From Mycobacterium sp. (GTDB lineage: Bacteria > Actinomycetota > Actinomycetes > Mycobacteriales > Mycobacteriaceae), in NCBI RefSeq assembly GCF_029961025.1, contig NZ_JASBVP010000004.1, positions 124,001-188,000 on the forward strand: DNA of 64,000 nt, written 5' to 3'. The notes under the pieces are model-generated. The model did not search any database. It was not told the DNA's origin and saw only the letters and a list, made by a program, of their open reading frames with translations. Both the position numbers and the translations under genes were made by a program. Shown piece after piece: positions 26,383-35,270 of this stretch. Positions within the stretch are counted from its first letter, which is position 1. Every line of letters starts with the position of its first letter.

Positions 26383-26675
26383 CCGAGACCCGAACCCGAC
26401 GGGTCCGCCCGGTGGGCGTCGACCTGCAAGACACCGAGGACAATCGCGTGATCATCGACGCGATCGAGCGGGACAATCCCAGCGCCGACGTGCTGCGGAT
26501 GCCCGGACTGGTCAAAATCACGTCACCCGGGCACCTGGTCATCCGGCGCACCACGGTCGAAGAACTGCTCGGCCGTCCCTGGGAGACACACGAATTTCAG
26601 CTGGCGATCGTCTCCTACGTCGGCCACATCGCCGAGTGGGACGAAGACGAGATCGTGATCAAGTGGGAACACTGA
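26379..26675 (+). CDS. dmpM: Phenol hydroxylase effector protein (DmpM/P2)
   Basis: Cofactor-less regulatory component (98 aa) of the MmoB/DmpM family. It binds the hydroxylase and gates oxygen activation. Recognisable parts are GVDLQDTEDNRVIIDAIERD, the central VKITSPGHLVIRRTTVEELLG and the acidic WDEDEIVIKWEH end. It overlaps dmpL by four bases (ATGA). A GAAGGAGG Shine-Dalgarno for the next gene follows its stop. A similar effector, TmoD, is encoded at 46233 for the second monooxygenase. Confidence 0.9.
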   Translation: MTETRTRRVRPVGVDLQDTEDNRVIIDAIERDNPSADVLRMPGLVKITSPGHLVIRRTTVEELLGRPWETHEFQLAIVSYVGHIAEWDEDEIVIKWEH

Positions 26676-26685
26676 AGGAGGAATT

Positions 26686-28194
26686 GTGGCCAAGGCGTCG
26701 ATGCGGGAGCGCTACCGGCTCCTGACCCGGGATTTGGACTGGACGCCGACGTATGTCTCGGAAGAACAGCTCTACCCCTACACCCGATTCGAGGGCATCA
26801 AGATCCATGACTGGGACGCCTGGGAGGACCCGTTCCGGCTGACCATCGACGCGTACTCCAAATATCAGTCGGAGAAGGACAAAAGGCTCTACGCGGCAAT
26901 CGAGAGCTTTGCCCAGGGGCAGGGGCATTTGCAGGTGGCCGACGCCCGTTACCTCAACGCGCTCAAGCTCTTCCTGCAGGGGGTTATGCCGCTGGAGTAC
27001 ACGGCGCACCGCCTGTTCGCCTATCTGGGACGGCATTTCAATGGCCCGGGGCCACGGTTCGCGGCGCTGTGCCAGAGCATCGACGAGCTGCGGCACGCCC
27101 AAACCCAGACACACGCGATCTCGATGTACAACAAGTACTACGACGGGTTGCACTCACCCTGGAAAATGCACGACCGGGTGTGGTATCTGAGCGTGCCGAA
27201 GTCGTTCTTCGACGACGCGCTCTCGGCCGGGCCGTTCGAAGCCCTGACCGCGATCTCGTTTAGCTTCGAGTACTTTTTGACCAACCTGTTGTTCGTCCCG
27301 TTCATGAGCGGCGCCAGCTTCAACGGCGATTTGCCGACCATGACCTTCGGCTTCTCCGCGCAAAGCGACGAAAGCCGGCACATGACCCTGGGTCTCGAGG
27401 CCATCAAGTTCATTCTCGAGCAGGACGAGGCCAACGTGCCGATCATGCAGGACTGGGTCGACAAATGGTTCTGGCGCGGCTACCGGCTGCTGGGGCTGGT
27501 GGCCGCCATGATGGACTACTTCCTGGTGAAAAAGGTGATGAGCTGGAAGGAGGCCTTCGAGCTGTACCTGGAACAGCAGATGCTCGAGGGCCTGTTCCCC
27601 GACCTGGAGTACTACGGCATCAGGCCGCCGCGTCACGTCCAGCAGGCCATCGTGGAGAAGGACTACGTCAGCCACCAGGTGCACTGGATCCTCTACCAGT
27701 TCTCCCACGCGGCGGCGTTCACCACCACGGTTCCGCCGGAGCCCGAGCTGGACTGGTTATCGCAGCGCTACCCCGACACCTTCGACCGCTACTACCGTCC
27801 GCTCTACGAGAAGGCCGCCAGGATGCAGGCGAGCGGCAACCGCTTCTTCTTCCCCGGATTGCCGCAACTGTGCCAGGTGTGCCAGATCCCGATGGGGTTC
27901 ACCGAAGTCGGGGATCCGACGACCATCAGCCAGCGGCACAGCGTCTACCGCGGGGAGCGCTACAACTTCTGCTCGGACGGATGCCAATGGATTTTCGAGC
28001 GGGAGCCGGAGAAGTACGTGCAGGCGTGGTTGCCGGTGCACCAGATCTACCAGGGCAATTGCGGCGGGCCGACAATACCGGACGTGCTCGCCTGGTACGG
28101 CATCGTCGACGGTCGCGACAACGGCGAGTACACCACCTCCGAAGACGCCAAGCGATGGGCGAACTGGCACGCACCCCTGGGGGTGGGCAGATGA
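26686..28194 (+). CDS. dmpN: Phenol hydroxylase alpha (catalytic) subunit (DmpN/P3)
   Basis: Catalytic di-iron subunit, 502 aa. The two ExxH iron motifs are SIDELRHAQ and SDESRHMTLG, separated by SFEYFLTNLLFVPFMSG. The N-terminus RDLDWTPTYVSEEQLYP and the C-terminal cysteine cluster CQVCQIPMGF/YNFCSDGCQWIFE are typical of DmpN/TouA-type large subunits. It performs NADH-dependent ring hydroxylation with electrons from DmpP. It belongs with dmpL, dmpM and dmpO, and its stop overlaps the dmpO start. It differs from TmoA encoded at 44059, so two separate soluble monooxygenases are present. Confidence 0.93.
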   Translation: MAKASMRERYRLLTRDLDWTPTYVSEEQLYPYTRFEGIKIHDWDAWEDPFRLTIDAYSKYQSEKDKRLYAAIESFAQGQGHLQVADARYLNALKLFLQGVMPLEYTAHRLFAYLGRHFNGPGPRFAALCQSIDELRHAQTQTHAISMYNKYYDGLHSPWKMHDRVWYLSVPKSFFDDALSAGPFEALTAISFSFEYFLTNLLFVPFMSGASFNGDLPTMTFGFSAQSDESRHMTLGLEAIKFILEQDEANVPIMQDWVDKWFWRGYRLLGLVAAMMDYFLVKKVMSWKEAFELYLEQQMLEGLFPDLEYYGIRPPRHVQQAIVEKDYVSHQVHWILYQFSHAAAFTTTVPPEPELDWLSQRYPDTFDRYYRPLYEKAARMQASGNRFFFPGLPQLCQVCQIPMGFTEVGDPTTISQRHSVYRGERYNFCSDGCQWIFEREPEKYVQAWLPVHQIYQGNCGGPTIPDVLAWYGIVDGRDNGEYTTSEDAKRWANWHAPLGVGR

Positions 28195-28517
28195 GTGTTA
28201 AGGCATTGGGGAGCTATGACTTTCCCGCAAAAGACCGGCAAGAGCTTTTCGGCGACGACCAGCTCGTCCACGTGCTCTGGGAAAACAACATGTTCTTTTG
28301 CGCCGCGGCGTGTTTCCGGGTTCCCCGGGCTATGACCTGGTCGGATTTCAAAACCCAGATGATCGACCCCTGGGCGTCCGCCGACCCGGACTACCGGCCC
28401 AACGACGCCACCGGCTGGCGCATCGACGAGGAGGAGATCAACCCGAAGCCAACGGAGACCATCGCCGATCTGGGCATCCCGCATAAAGGCGTGATCCGCT
28501 TCCGAGTGCCGCAATGA
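28191..28517 (+). CDS. dmpO: Phenol hydroxylase gamma-type subunit (DmpO/P4)
   Basis: Small structural subunit (108 aa) of the phenol hydroxylase (alpha-beta-gamma)2 core. Typical stretches are KDRQELFGDDQLVHVLWENNMFFCAAACFRVP and the acidic DPDYRPNDATGWRIDEEEI. ATG 28191 overlaps the dmpN stop; upstream in-frame codons lie inside dmpN. Its own stop overlaps the start of the ferredoxin gene. Length is close to the 119 residues usual in Pseudomonas. Confidence 0.88.
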   Translation: MSVKALGSYDFPAKDRQELFGDDQLVHVLWENNMFFCAAACFRVPRAMTWSDFKTQMIDPWASADPDYRPNDATGWRIDEEEINPKPTETIADLGIPHKGVIRFRVPQ

Positions 28518-28882
28518 CGATCCTTCGCCTGCTGCCCGGCGACATCGAGCTGTCGGTTCACCCCAACGAGTCGATTCTCGAGACGATCCGCCGCAACGGC
28601 TTCACCTACTGGTATGGGTGCCGTCGCGGTGGCTGCGGGGTCTGCAAGGCGGATTTGGTCTCCGGCGAGGTGCGGTATCCCAAGGTGGTCGCCTACAGCG
28701 TGCTCAGCGAACAGGAGCGGGCGGCCAATGTGGTGCTGACGTGTCGCGCCTGCCCGGTCTCCGATGACGTCGTGCTTCAGCTGCGCCACGCCGAGCGGCT
28801 GAAACTGAACGTCCCGATAGCTTTTGCTATCGGGCAGCACGAGGTGGCGGCCGAAAAGACCCGCAAGACCGCGAGCGCCTAG
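28514..28882 (+). CDS. dmpQ: Plant-type 2Fe-2S ferredoxin (DmpQ/XylT-like)
   Basis: Ferredoxin of 122 aa with C-x4-C-x2-C (YGCRRGGCGVCK) and a fourth Cys in LTCRACP. DmpQ/XylT ferredoxins re-reduce catechol 2,3-dioxygenase after substrate inactivation oxidises its iron. The gene directly precedes that dioxygenase, as in dmp and xyl operons, which supports the same repair role. It overlaps dmpO by four bases. The C-terminal 30 residues after the last Cys are longer than usual and not conserved. Confidence 0.86.
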   Translation: MTILRLLPGDIELSVHPNESILETIRRNGFTYWYGCRRGGCGVCKADLVSGEVRYPKVVAYSVLSEQERAANVVLTCRACPVSDDVVLQLRHAERLKLNVPIAFAIGQHEVAAEKTRKTASA

Positions 28883-28922
28883 CTCGCAAACAGTCACCAT
28901 TTTCGCATAAGGAGGCAGCGCG

Positions 28923-29834
28923 ATGTCAGTGAATCGGATCGGCTACGTGCATGCACGTGTCACCGACCTGGAGGAGGCCATCGGCCATTACAGCAACACC
29001 CTGGGCCAGAGCATCGTCGCACAGGAAGAGGGAAAGGTTTACCTGAAGTCCTGGGACGAATTCGACCATCACTCGGTGGTTCTCGAGGAGGGTGGGGTCG
29101 GCCTGGTCAAGCTCGGCTTCAAGGTGCACACCGACGACGACCTGGCCGAGTTCGAAAACCGCATCGCCCGGTTCGGGGCACGTAGCGAGCGGATGAGCAA
29201 AGGGGAGAACCTCGCGGTCGGCGAGGGTCTGCGGGTGATCCTGCCGTCGGAACACGTGGTGGAGCTCTACACCGAGATGGACTATGTCGGCACCGAAACC
29301 GGCACCCTCAACCCGGATCCCTGGCCCCGCCACGCCAGGGGAGTGGCCGTGCACCGGCTGGACCACGCGCTGATCGCGGCCGAAGATCCCGCGCTCGTCG
29401 AACGCTTTTTCATCGAGTGCCTGGACTTCCACATCGCCGAGCGGCTGATCACCGAGCCCGGCAACCCGGAGCTCATCGGGACGTGGATGTTCTGCGGCCA
29501 AAAGCCGCACGACCTCGCCGTGATCAAGGGTGAGAACGGCAAGCTGCACCACTGGGCCTACTGGCTCGAGGACTGGAACCAGATCCTGCGTGCCGGAGAC
29601 ATTTTCGCGATGGACGACGTGCCGATCGATATCGGCCCCACCCGCCACGGCATCACCCGCGGGAAGACCATCTACTTCTTCGACCCGTCGGGCAACCGCA
29701 ACGAGGTGTTCGCCGGCGGCTACATCACCGGGGCCGATTTCCCGACGATCACCTGGACCGCGGACCAAATCGGAAAGGGGATTTTCTACATCACCCGCGA
29801 ACTCAACGACCGGTTCACCACCGTATTCACCTGA
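28923..29834 (+). CDS. dmpB: Catechol 2,3-dioxygenase
   Basis: Class I (vicinal-oxygen-chelate) extradiol dioxygenase of 303 aa that opens catechol to 2-hydroxymuconic semialdehyde. Likely Fe(II) ligands are His148 (RLDHAL), His209 or His210 (KLHHWAY) and Glu261 (GNRNEVFAGG); the extradiol signature GKTIYFFDPSGNRNEVFAGG is intact. AAGGAGGCAGCG precedes the ATG. It sits between the ferredoxin and the hydroxylase reductase, an order unlike Pseudomonas dmp. Its product feeds the semialdehyde dehydrogenases at 22100 and/or 40460. Confidence 0.94.
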   Translation: MSVNRIGYVHARVTDLEEAIGHYSNTLGQSIVAQEEGKVYLKSWDEFDHHSVVLEEGGVGLVKLGFKVHTDDDLAEFENRIARFGARSERMSKGENLAVGEGLRVILPSEHVVELYTEMDYVGTETGTLNPDPWPRHARGVAVHRLDHALIAAEDPALVERFFIECLDFHIAERLITEPGNPELIGTWMFCGQKPHDLAVIKGENGKLHHWAYWLEDWNQILRAGDIFAMDDVPIDIGPTRHGITRGKTIYFFDPSGNRNEVFAGGYITGADFPTITWTADQIGKGIFYITRELNDRFTTVFT

Positions 29835-29866
29835 CAGCGACCAAGCAGCGGAGGTCAAGACGCCCC

Positions 29867-30928
29867 ATGACCGAGACGTTCACCATCACGGTCGAACCGC
29901 TCGGCCGTCAGGTGCCGTGTCGCGCCGACCAGAGCATTCTCGACGCCTGCCTGCGCGCGGGTATCTGGCTGCCGCATGCCTGCACCCACGGCACGTGCGC
30001 CACCTGCAAGGTGCAGGTCCTCGAGGGCGAGGTCGAGCACAACGACGCATCCAGCTTCGCGCTGATGGATTACGAACGCACCGAGGGCAAGGCCCTGATC
30101 TGTGTGGCGACCCCGACCTCAGATGTCACCTTCGAAGCCGATGTGGATGTCGAGGAGGGGGTGGTGTTCCACCCGGTCCGCGACTACACCGGCACGGTGA
30201 GCGCCGTCGAGGACTGCGCACGCGCGACCCGGCGGGTGCTGATCGAGCTGGACGGTGAGATGGCCTTCAACCCCGGCCAATACGTCCAGGTCACCATCCC
30301 CGGCGCGGGCGTGAACCGAAGCTGGTCGATGGCCAACCCGCCGGGTCAGCCCGGCCTCATCGAGTTGCAGATCCGCAACACGCCGGGAGGTTTGGGCACC
30401 GAGGGCTGGGTGTTCAAAGATCTTGCCGTCGGTGACGAGGTGCACCTCGCCGGTCCATATGGTCGGTTTTTCTTTCGGGAAGCCCGCAGTCAGCCCGCCA
30501 TTCTCATCGGCGGGGGCACCGGTGTCGCCCCGCTCAAGGCGATCGTTCGGCATGTGCTGGAAACCGGGCTGCCGCAACGGCTGTACCTCTACCAGGGCGC
30601 GCGAACCGAAGAAGACCTCTATGACGTCGACTTCTTCCGCGGGTTGGCGAAGCAGTTCCCCGAGCAGTTCAGCTATCGCCCATGCCTGTCCGATGAGGAG
30701 GTGGACGGTTTTGCCCACGGCCTGGTCACCGACGTCGTGGCGGAGGATTTCGAGACCTGCCGCGGCCATGTCGGCTACCTCTGCGGGCCGCCGCCGATGG
30801 TGGAAGCGGCGATCAAGATGCTGATCAAAAAGCGGTTGTTCCCCCGCGATATTTTCCGGGAGGACTTCTTCGACGCGTCCGACAAGGCCACCGGCGGTAT
30901 CCGCAGCCCGTTGATCAAGACACCCTGA
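29867..30928 (+). CDS. dmpP: Phenol hydroxylase reductase (DmpP/P5)
   Basis: NADH reductase of 353 aa that delivers electrons to the DmpLNO hydroxylase. Domain order: plant-type 2Fe-2S (CTHGTCATCK at about 40-50, then ALICVATP), FAD domain (GAGVNRSWSMANPPGQ) and NAD domain (GGGTGVAPLKAIVRH, GYLCGPPPMVEAAI). It ends with the DIFREDFFDASDK tail typical of DmpP. Size equals the Pseudomonas enzyme. It follows catechol 2,3-dioxygenase by 32 bases. Confidence 0.93.
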   Translation: MTETFTITVEPLGRQVPCRADQSILDACLRAGIWLPHACTHGTCATCKVQVLEGEVEHNDASSFALMDYERTEGKALICVATPTSDVTFEADVDVEEGVVFHPVRDYTGTVSAVEDCARATRRVLIELDGEMAFNPGQYVQVTIPGAGVNRSWSMANPPGQPGLIELQIRNTPGGLGTEGWVFKDLAVGDEVHLAGPYGRFFFREARSQPAILIGGGTGVAPLKAIVRHVLETGLPQRLYLYQGARTEEDLYDVDFFRGLAKQFPEQFSYRPCLSDEEVDGFAHGLVTDVVAEDFETCRGHVGYLCGPPPMVEAAIKMLIKKRLFPRDIFREDFFDASDKATGGIRSPLIKTP

Positions 30929-31032
30929 TGCGCATCGGCATGCTCGGCGCCGCGGGCCCGCTTCCAGCCGCTGCCAAGCAACGTTCTCGCCCCGGGTGTC
31001 CAACGAATATGACAGCCGGACAAGGAGATCCG

Positions 31033-31491
31033 ATGACGAGCGACGACAGCCAGCGTGACGTTGTCTTCACCCCGTTCATGTTGCGGGTGCGTGACGCATT
31101 GAGCGGCACCTCCGCGGCGCCGGGCACACTGCAATTCGAACCCAGCGGCACCTGCTCCATCGCCGTGGCAGTAGACGAATGGATGGAGCTGCGCGCCTAC
31201 GCGGAGCAGATGATCGCCGAGGCGAACGCGATGCTCGACGCCGACACCGAACGCATCACGCTGCGCGACGAATACGGCACCGGCGTGCTGGCATTCGAGC
31301 TCAGCTGGCGGGGACACCGATTTCGGTTGCTGGTGCACCGCGACCCGCTGGGCCACACGGCACGGCTCGAGGTCGGTGACGATCTGCATGCGCAACCCGA
31401 GAAGCCCGCGGGCAGAAAGGCACTCGATGACGTCATCGTCGACATGTTGACCCAGGCCAGGCCCCACACAGCGGTCAACCCGGCCGGTTGA
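31033..31491 (+). CDS. Hypothetical protein in the phenol hydroxylase operon
   Basis: Protein of 152 aa that I do not recognise. ATG 31033 is chosen because CAAGGAGATCCG precedes it; an in-frame extension to 30928 has no ribosome-binding site. It is acidic and soluble, with an alternating strand-like middle (TERITLRDEYGTGVLAFELSW, FRLLVHRDPLGHTARL) and a central helix DEWMELRAYAEQMIAEANAML. No metal motif or signal peptide is seen. It lies between dmpP and a small hypothetical gene, in the same direction. A role as accessory or assembly factor is possible, since no dmpK is present. Confidence 0.6.
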   Translation: MTSDDSQRDVVFTPFMLRVRDALSGTSAAPGTLQFEPSGTCSIAVAVDEWMELRAYAEQMIAEANAMLDADTERITLRDEYGTGVLAFELSWRGHRFRLLVHRDPLGHTARLEVGDDLHAQPEKPAGRKALDDVIVDMLTQARPHTAVNPAG

Positions 31492-31500
31492 GGAGGAGTT

Positions 31501-31809
31501 ATGGGCACGGTCCTGGCGGCCCTGGACTTTCGTGGCGACACCGACCAGCTGAAGGCGTGCTACGACAAGGCCTTGCTGCGCATCGTGGAGATCTCGCCGG
31601 CGCGGCCGCTGATCCACCTCGCGGTGCCACGCGATTACGGGCTTATGGTGTGCGATGTCTGGGATTCTGAGGATGCCTTACGGGCGTTTCGGCAAAACGC
31701 GCAGATCCGTGAAGCGATCATGGAAAGTGGCCTGCCCGAACCGACGTACCGGGTCTTCGAAATACACAATCTCGGCTGGCCGATCTCGGCAACGCCGATG
31801 TATCGCTGA
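31501..31809 (+). CDS. Small hypothetical protein, possible dimeric alpha/beta-barrel
   Basis: Protein of 102 aa with a good GAGGAGGAG leader nine bases after the previous gene. The pattern LDFRGDTDQLKACYDKAL, PLIHLAVPRDYGLMVCDVWDSEDALRAF and YRVFEIHNLGW resembles the dimeric alpha/beta barrel (ABM/EthD-like) fold, in which small monomers bind or tautomerise aromatic compounds. I see no catalytic motif that fixes a reaction. It is part of the phenol hydroxylase operon and precedes the dehydrogenase-complex genes by 21 bases. Confidence 0.6.
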   Translation: MGTVLAALDFRGDTDQLKACYDKALLRIVEISPARPLIHLAVPRDYGLMVCDVWDSEDALRAFRQNAQIREAIMESGLPEPTYRVFEIHNLGWPISATPMYR

Positions 31810-31830
31810 GTAGACGAGGGCGAGACAAGC

Positions 31831-32856
31831 ATGACGGTGACGAATAAGACCGCCAAAGCGGGCACCAACGATCGGCGTGGCCGCCAGGCGGCGCCCGCAC
31901 CCGACCGCGAGCTGTACCTGCGCATGTTTCGCACGATGGCGCTGCAGCGCGCGGTCGAGGACCGGATGGTCAGCATGTACCGGCAGGGTGAGCTGCTGGG
32001 CTCGCTGTATACCGGGCACTGGCACGAGGCGATCGCGGTGGGCACCGCCGCGGCGTTGCGCCCCAGCGATTTCCTCGCGCCGCTGCACCGGGATCTCGGG
32101 GCGCACCTGTGGCGCGGCGTCGATCCGCGGGAGGTGATGGCCAGTTTCATGGGCAAGGCCACGTCCCCGACCGGCGGCCGGGACGGCACCCTGCATTACG
32201 GGCGGCTGGACTTAAACATCTACAACCCGCCCAGCCACATCCCCGACAACTACCCGGTGGCCACCGGCGCGGCGTTCGCGTTCAAATACCGGGGCAGCGA
32301 CGGGGTGGCGTTGGCGTACTGCGGCGACGGGTCCACCGGGCGCGGCGATTTCCACGAGGCGCTCAACATCGCCGCGGTGCTCGAGCTGCCGTGCATCTTC
32401 ATCGTGGAAAACAACCAGTACTCCTACTCCACGCCGCTGCGGCTGACCTCGAAATCGAAGGATCTGGCCACCAAAGCGATCGCCTATGGCATGCCCGGCG
32501 AGCGGGTCGACGGGATCGACGTGATCGCGGTGTATGAGGCGACCGGGCGCGCGGTCGCCCGCGCCCGAGCCGGCGAGGGCCCTTCGCTGATCGAGGCGGT
32601 CACCATGCGCATGCACGGCCACGCCGAGCACGATCCCGCCGACTACGTGCCCCGCGAGCTGCTCGCCGAGTGGGCGAAACGGGATCCGATCGAGGAGTTC
32701 GCGGCGACGTTGCGGGAATTGAAATTCGCCACCGACGAGGACATCACCGCCATCAAGCAGGAAGCACGGCAAGCCGCGATCGAGGCCCGGGCGAAGGCGA
32801 TCGCGGATCCGCTGCCGGAGCCGATCGGTTTGGAGGAGCGTGTCTATGCCGACTAG
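31831..32856 (+). CDS. 2-Oxoacid/acetoin dehydrogenase E1 alpha subunit
   Basis: Thiamine-diphosphate enzyme subunit of 341 aa. The TPP motif GDGSTGRGDFHEALNIAAV..VENN, the substrate region LYTGHWHEAIAVG and the HGHAEHDPADYVP loop mark an E1 alpha of the pyruvate/acetoin/branched-chain type. With E1 beta it oxidatively decarboxylates a 2-oxoacid (or cleaves acetoin) and passes the acyl group to lipoyl-E2. Four genes for a whole complex lie in a row (E1 alpha, E1 beta, E3, E2). In this operon, pyruvate from the aldolase is the obvious substrate, but the specificity cannot be read directly. Confidence 0.87.
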   Translation: MTVTNKTAKAGTNDRRGRQAAPAPDRELYLRMFRTMALQRAVEDRMVSMYRQGELLGSLYTGHWHEAIAVGTAAALRPSDFLAPLHRDLGAHLWRGVDPREVMASFMGKATSPTGGRDGTLHYGRLDLNIYNPPSHIPDNYPVATGAAFAFKYRGSDGVALAYCGDGSTGRGDFHEALNIAAVLELPCIFIVENNQYSYSTPLRLTSKSKDLATKAIAYGMPGERVDGIDVIAVYEATGRAVARARAGEGPSLIEAVTMRMHGHAEHDPADYVPRELLAEWAKRDPIEEFAATLRELKFATDEDITAIKQEARQAAIEARAKAIADPLPEPIGLEERVYAD

Positions 32857-33856
32857 GCCCGCTGCGCCGGCAAACGCGGCAACACCCAGCGAGGAGGTCA
32901 GCTACCTCGACGCCGTCAGTCGGGCGCTGGCCGCGGAGATGGACGCCGACGAGAACGTCTTCTTGATCGGAGAGGACGTCGGGCAATTCGGCGGGGCCTT
33001 CAAGGTGACCAAGGGCTTTTTGGACAGGTTCGGCGCGCGGCGAGTGGTGGACACCCCGATCGCGGAGTCCGGGTTCACCGGGCTGGCCGCCGGCGCGGCG
33101 CTGATGGGGCTACGCCCCGTCGTCGAGTTCCAGTTCGCCGACTTCATCTCCTGCGCGTTCGACCAGATCATCAATGTGGTTGCGCGGCATCACTTCCGCA
33201 CCGGCAACCCGATGCCGATCACGTTTCGGTGCCCGTTCGGGGCCCGGCTGCGCGCCGGCCCGACGCATTCGCAAAGCATCGAATCCTACTTCGCTCACGT
33301 GCCGGGATTGAAGATCGTCGCGCCGGCGATGGTCAGTGATGCGGCGGGCCTTTTGATCAGCGCGATCCGGGACAACAACCCGGTGCTGTATCTGGAGAGC
33401 AAGTACCTGTACCGGCGAATCAAGGCGCCGCTGTCGCTGGAGCCGGTGCCCATCGGCGCTGCGAAGGTGGTCCGGGAGGGCACCAACGTCACGCTGGTCA
33501 GCTACTCGGTGGGCGTGCATCAGGGGCTGGAGGCCGCCGCCGAGCTGGAGAAGGAAGGGATCTCCGTCGAGGTTGTCGACGTCAGGACCCTGGTGCCGCT
33601 CGACGTCGAGACGATCGCCAACTCGGTGCGCAAGACCGCCCGCGCCGTGGTGCTGCACGAGGCGGCGCGCCGGTTGGGTTACGGTGCCGAGATCGCCTCG
33701 GTCATCGCCGAGGAGTGTTTTTGGGCCCTGGATCACCCGGTGGTGCGGGTCGCCGGGAAAAACACCCCGATCCCGACCAGCCCGCCATTGGAGGACGACG
33801 TCGTCCCGCAAACCGCCGAGGTCATCCAAACGCTGCGCAAGGTGGCGACGACATGA
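32846..33856 (+). CDS. 2-Oxoacid/acetoin dehydrogenase E1 beta subunit
   Basis: E1 beta subunit, 336 aa from ATG 32846; GTG 32840 is an alternative. GGAGGAG precedes both, and the gene overlaps E1 alpha by 11 bases. Conserved stretches are FLIGEDVGQFGGAFKVTKGF, TPIAESGFTGLAAGAALMG, PFGARLRAGPTHSQSIESYF and the C-terminal VVDVRTLVPLD. It forms the alpha2beta2 heterotetramer with the preceding gene product. Its stop overlaps the E3 start (ATGA). Confidence 0.87.
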   Translation: MPTRPAAPANAATPSEEVSYLDAVSRALAAEMDADENVFLIGEDVGQFGGAFKVTKGFLDRFGARRVVDTPIAESGFTGLAAGAALMGLRPVVEFQFADFISCAFDQIINVVARHHFRTGNPMPITFRCPFGARLRAGPTHSQSIESYFAHVPGLKIVAPAMVSDAAGLLISAIRDNNPVLYLESKYLYRRIKAPLSLEPVPIGAAKVVREGTNVTLVSYSVGVHQGLEAAAELEKEGISVEVVDVRTLVPLDVETIANSVRKTARAVVLHEAARRLGYGAEIASVIAEECFWALDHPVVRVAGKNTPIPTSPPLEDDVVPQTAEVIQTLRKVATT

Positions 33857-35259
33857 GCGGGCGCGACCACGATTACGACGTGGTGGTGATCGGCGGGGGT
33901 CCGGGCGGTTACGCCGCGGCGCTGTACGGCGCCTCGGCGGGCCTGTCGATTGCGTTGATCGAGAGCGACACGGTCGGCGGCACCTGCCTGAACCGCGGCT
34001 GCATTCCCGCCAAAGCGCTGTTGCACACCGCCGAGGTGTACCGGACCGCTGCGGGCGCGGCGGATTTCGGGATTCGCGCCGACGGCTCCGGTGCGCTGAC
34101 GGCCGACTGGACCCGGGTCGCGGAGCGCACCACGGGGATCGTCGACCGGCTGGTGGGCGGGCTGACGGGGCTGATCAAAAAGCGCAAGGTCGAACTGATC
34201 AGCGGGTGGGGCCGGCTGACGGCCTCCGGCGCGGTGTCGGTCGACGGCACAACGCTGCGCGGGCGGGCGGTGATCCTGGCGACCGGGTCGGCGCCGCGCA
34301 CCCTTCCCGGCTTCGAGTTCGAGGGCGAGCGGATCGTCAGCTCGGACCACAGCACCCGCAGTGCCGGCCTGCCGGGCCGGGTTGCGGTCATCGGCGGTGG
34401 CGTCATCGGCTCGGAGTTCGCGTCGATGTTCACCGATGTCGGTGTGCAGACCACGTTGCTGGAGGCGCTGCCCGGAGGGATCCTTCCGATCGGTCCGGAC
34501 CCGGAGCTCGCCGACGTGCTGCGCCGGGCCCTGGTCAAGCGCGGCACCACGATTCACGCCGGGGCGACAGTGAGCCCACCGGAAAGGTCCGACGGCGGAC
34601 TCGTTCTGGGATTTGAAGCCAACGGCACGACGGAGAAGATCGAGGTTGACCAGGTGCTGGTGGCGGTCGGACGTCGTCCGCTCACCGCGGACCTGGGGCT
34701 GGCCGAAGCCGGAGTTCACGTGTCGGACAAGGGATTCATCGACGTCGACACCACCACGATGGCCACCACCAGGCCGGGTGTCTACGCGGTCGGTGACGTC
34801 GTCGACACCTGCGGACTGGCGCACGTCGCCTACGCCGAGGCGATCGTGGCGATCCAGGCCATCCTCGGGGAGAGACCCGTCCCGGTCGACTACGCGCGAA
34901 TTCCATGGGTGGTCTACACCCATCCCGAGGTGGCCTGGAGCGGCTACACCGAAGCGGACGCCCGGGCCGCCGGCTATGACATCGTGGTGGGTAAGCACAG
35001 GTTCGCCGGCAACGGCCGCGCCATGATCCTCGGTGACACCGACGGATTGGTGAAAGTCGTCGCCCAGCGTGACGGACCCGTCCTGGGTGTCCATATCGTC
35101 GGGCCGTGGGCCAGCGAACTGCTCGCGGAAAGCTACCTGGCGGTCAACTGGCAGGCCCTGCCCGAGGAAGTCGGCGCGTTCATCCATCCGCACCCCAGCC
35201 TCTCGGAGACCGTGGGAGAAACGATGCTCGCCCTCACCGGGCGCGCACTGCATGGCTGA
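33853..35259 (+). CDS. Dihydrolipoyl dehydrogenase (E3)
   Basis: Flavoprotein of 468 aa that reoxidises the lipoyl groups of E2. It shows the FAD motif VVIGGGPGGYAAALYGA, the redox-active disulfide GGTCLNRGCIPAKALL, the NAD motif AVIGGGVIGSEFASMF, GVYAVGDVVD and the C-terminal HPHPSLSETVGE with its catalytic His. ATG 33853 overlaps the E1 beta stop; the frame is open upstream but inside that gene. A dedicated E3 within a catabolic operon suggests the complex is made only when aromatics are used. A 506-codon antisense frame over this gene is a composition artefact. Confidence 0.9.
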   Translation: MSGRDHDYDVVVIGGGPGGYAAALYGASAGLSIALIESDTVGGTCLNRGCIPAKALLHTAEVYRTAAGAADFGIRADGSGALTADWTRVAERTTGIVDRLVGGLTGLIKKRKVELISGWGRLTASGAVSVDGTTLRGRAVILATGSAPRTLPGFEFEGERIVSSDHSTRSAGLPGRVAVIGGGVIGSEFASMFTDVGVQTTLLEALPGGILPIGPDPELADVLRRALVKRGTTIHAGATVSPPERSDGGLVLGFEANGTTEKIEVDQVLVAVGRRPLTADLGLAEAGVHVSDKGFIDVDTTTMATTRPGVYAVGDVVDTCGLAHVAYAEAIVAIQAILGERPVPVDYARIPWVVYTHPEVAWSGYTEADARAAGYDIVVGKHRFAGNGRAMILGDTDGLVKVVAQRDGPVLGVHIVGPWASELLAESYLAVNWQALPEEVGAFIHPHPSLSETVGETMLALTGRALHG

Positions 35260-35270
35260 AACGGAGGATC

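Noticed and set aside
33733..35253. 506-codon open frame antisense to the E3 gene
   Set aside because: It mirrors a clear dihydrolipoyl dehydrogenase with all motifs intact; long antisense frames are expected at this GC content, and the translation has no family features.
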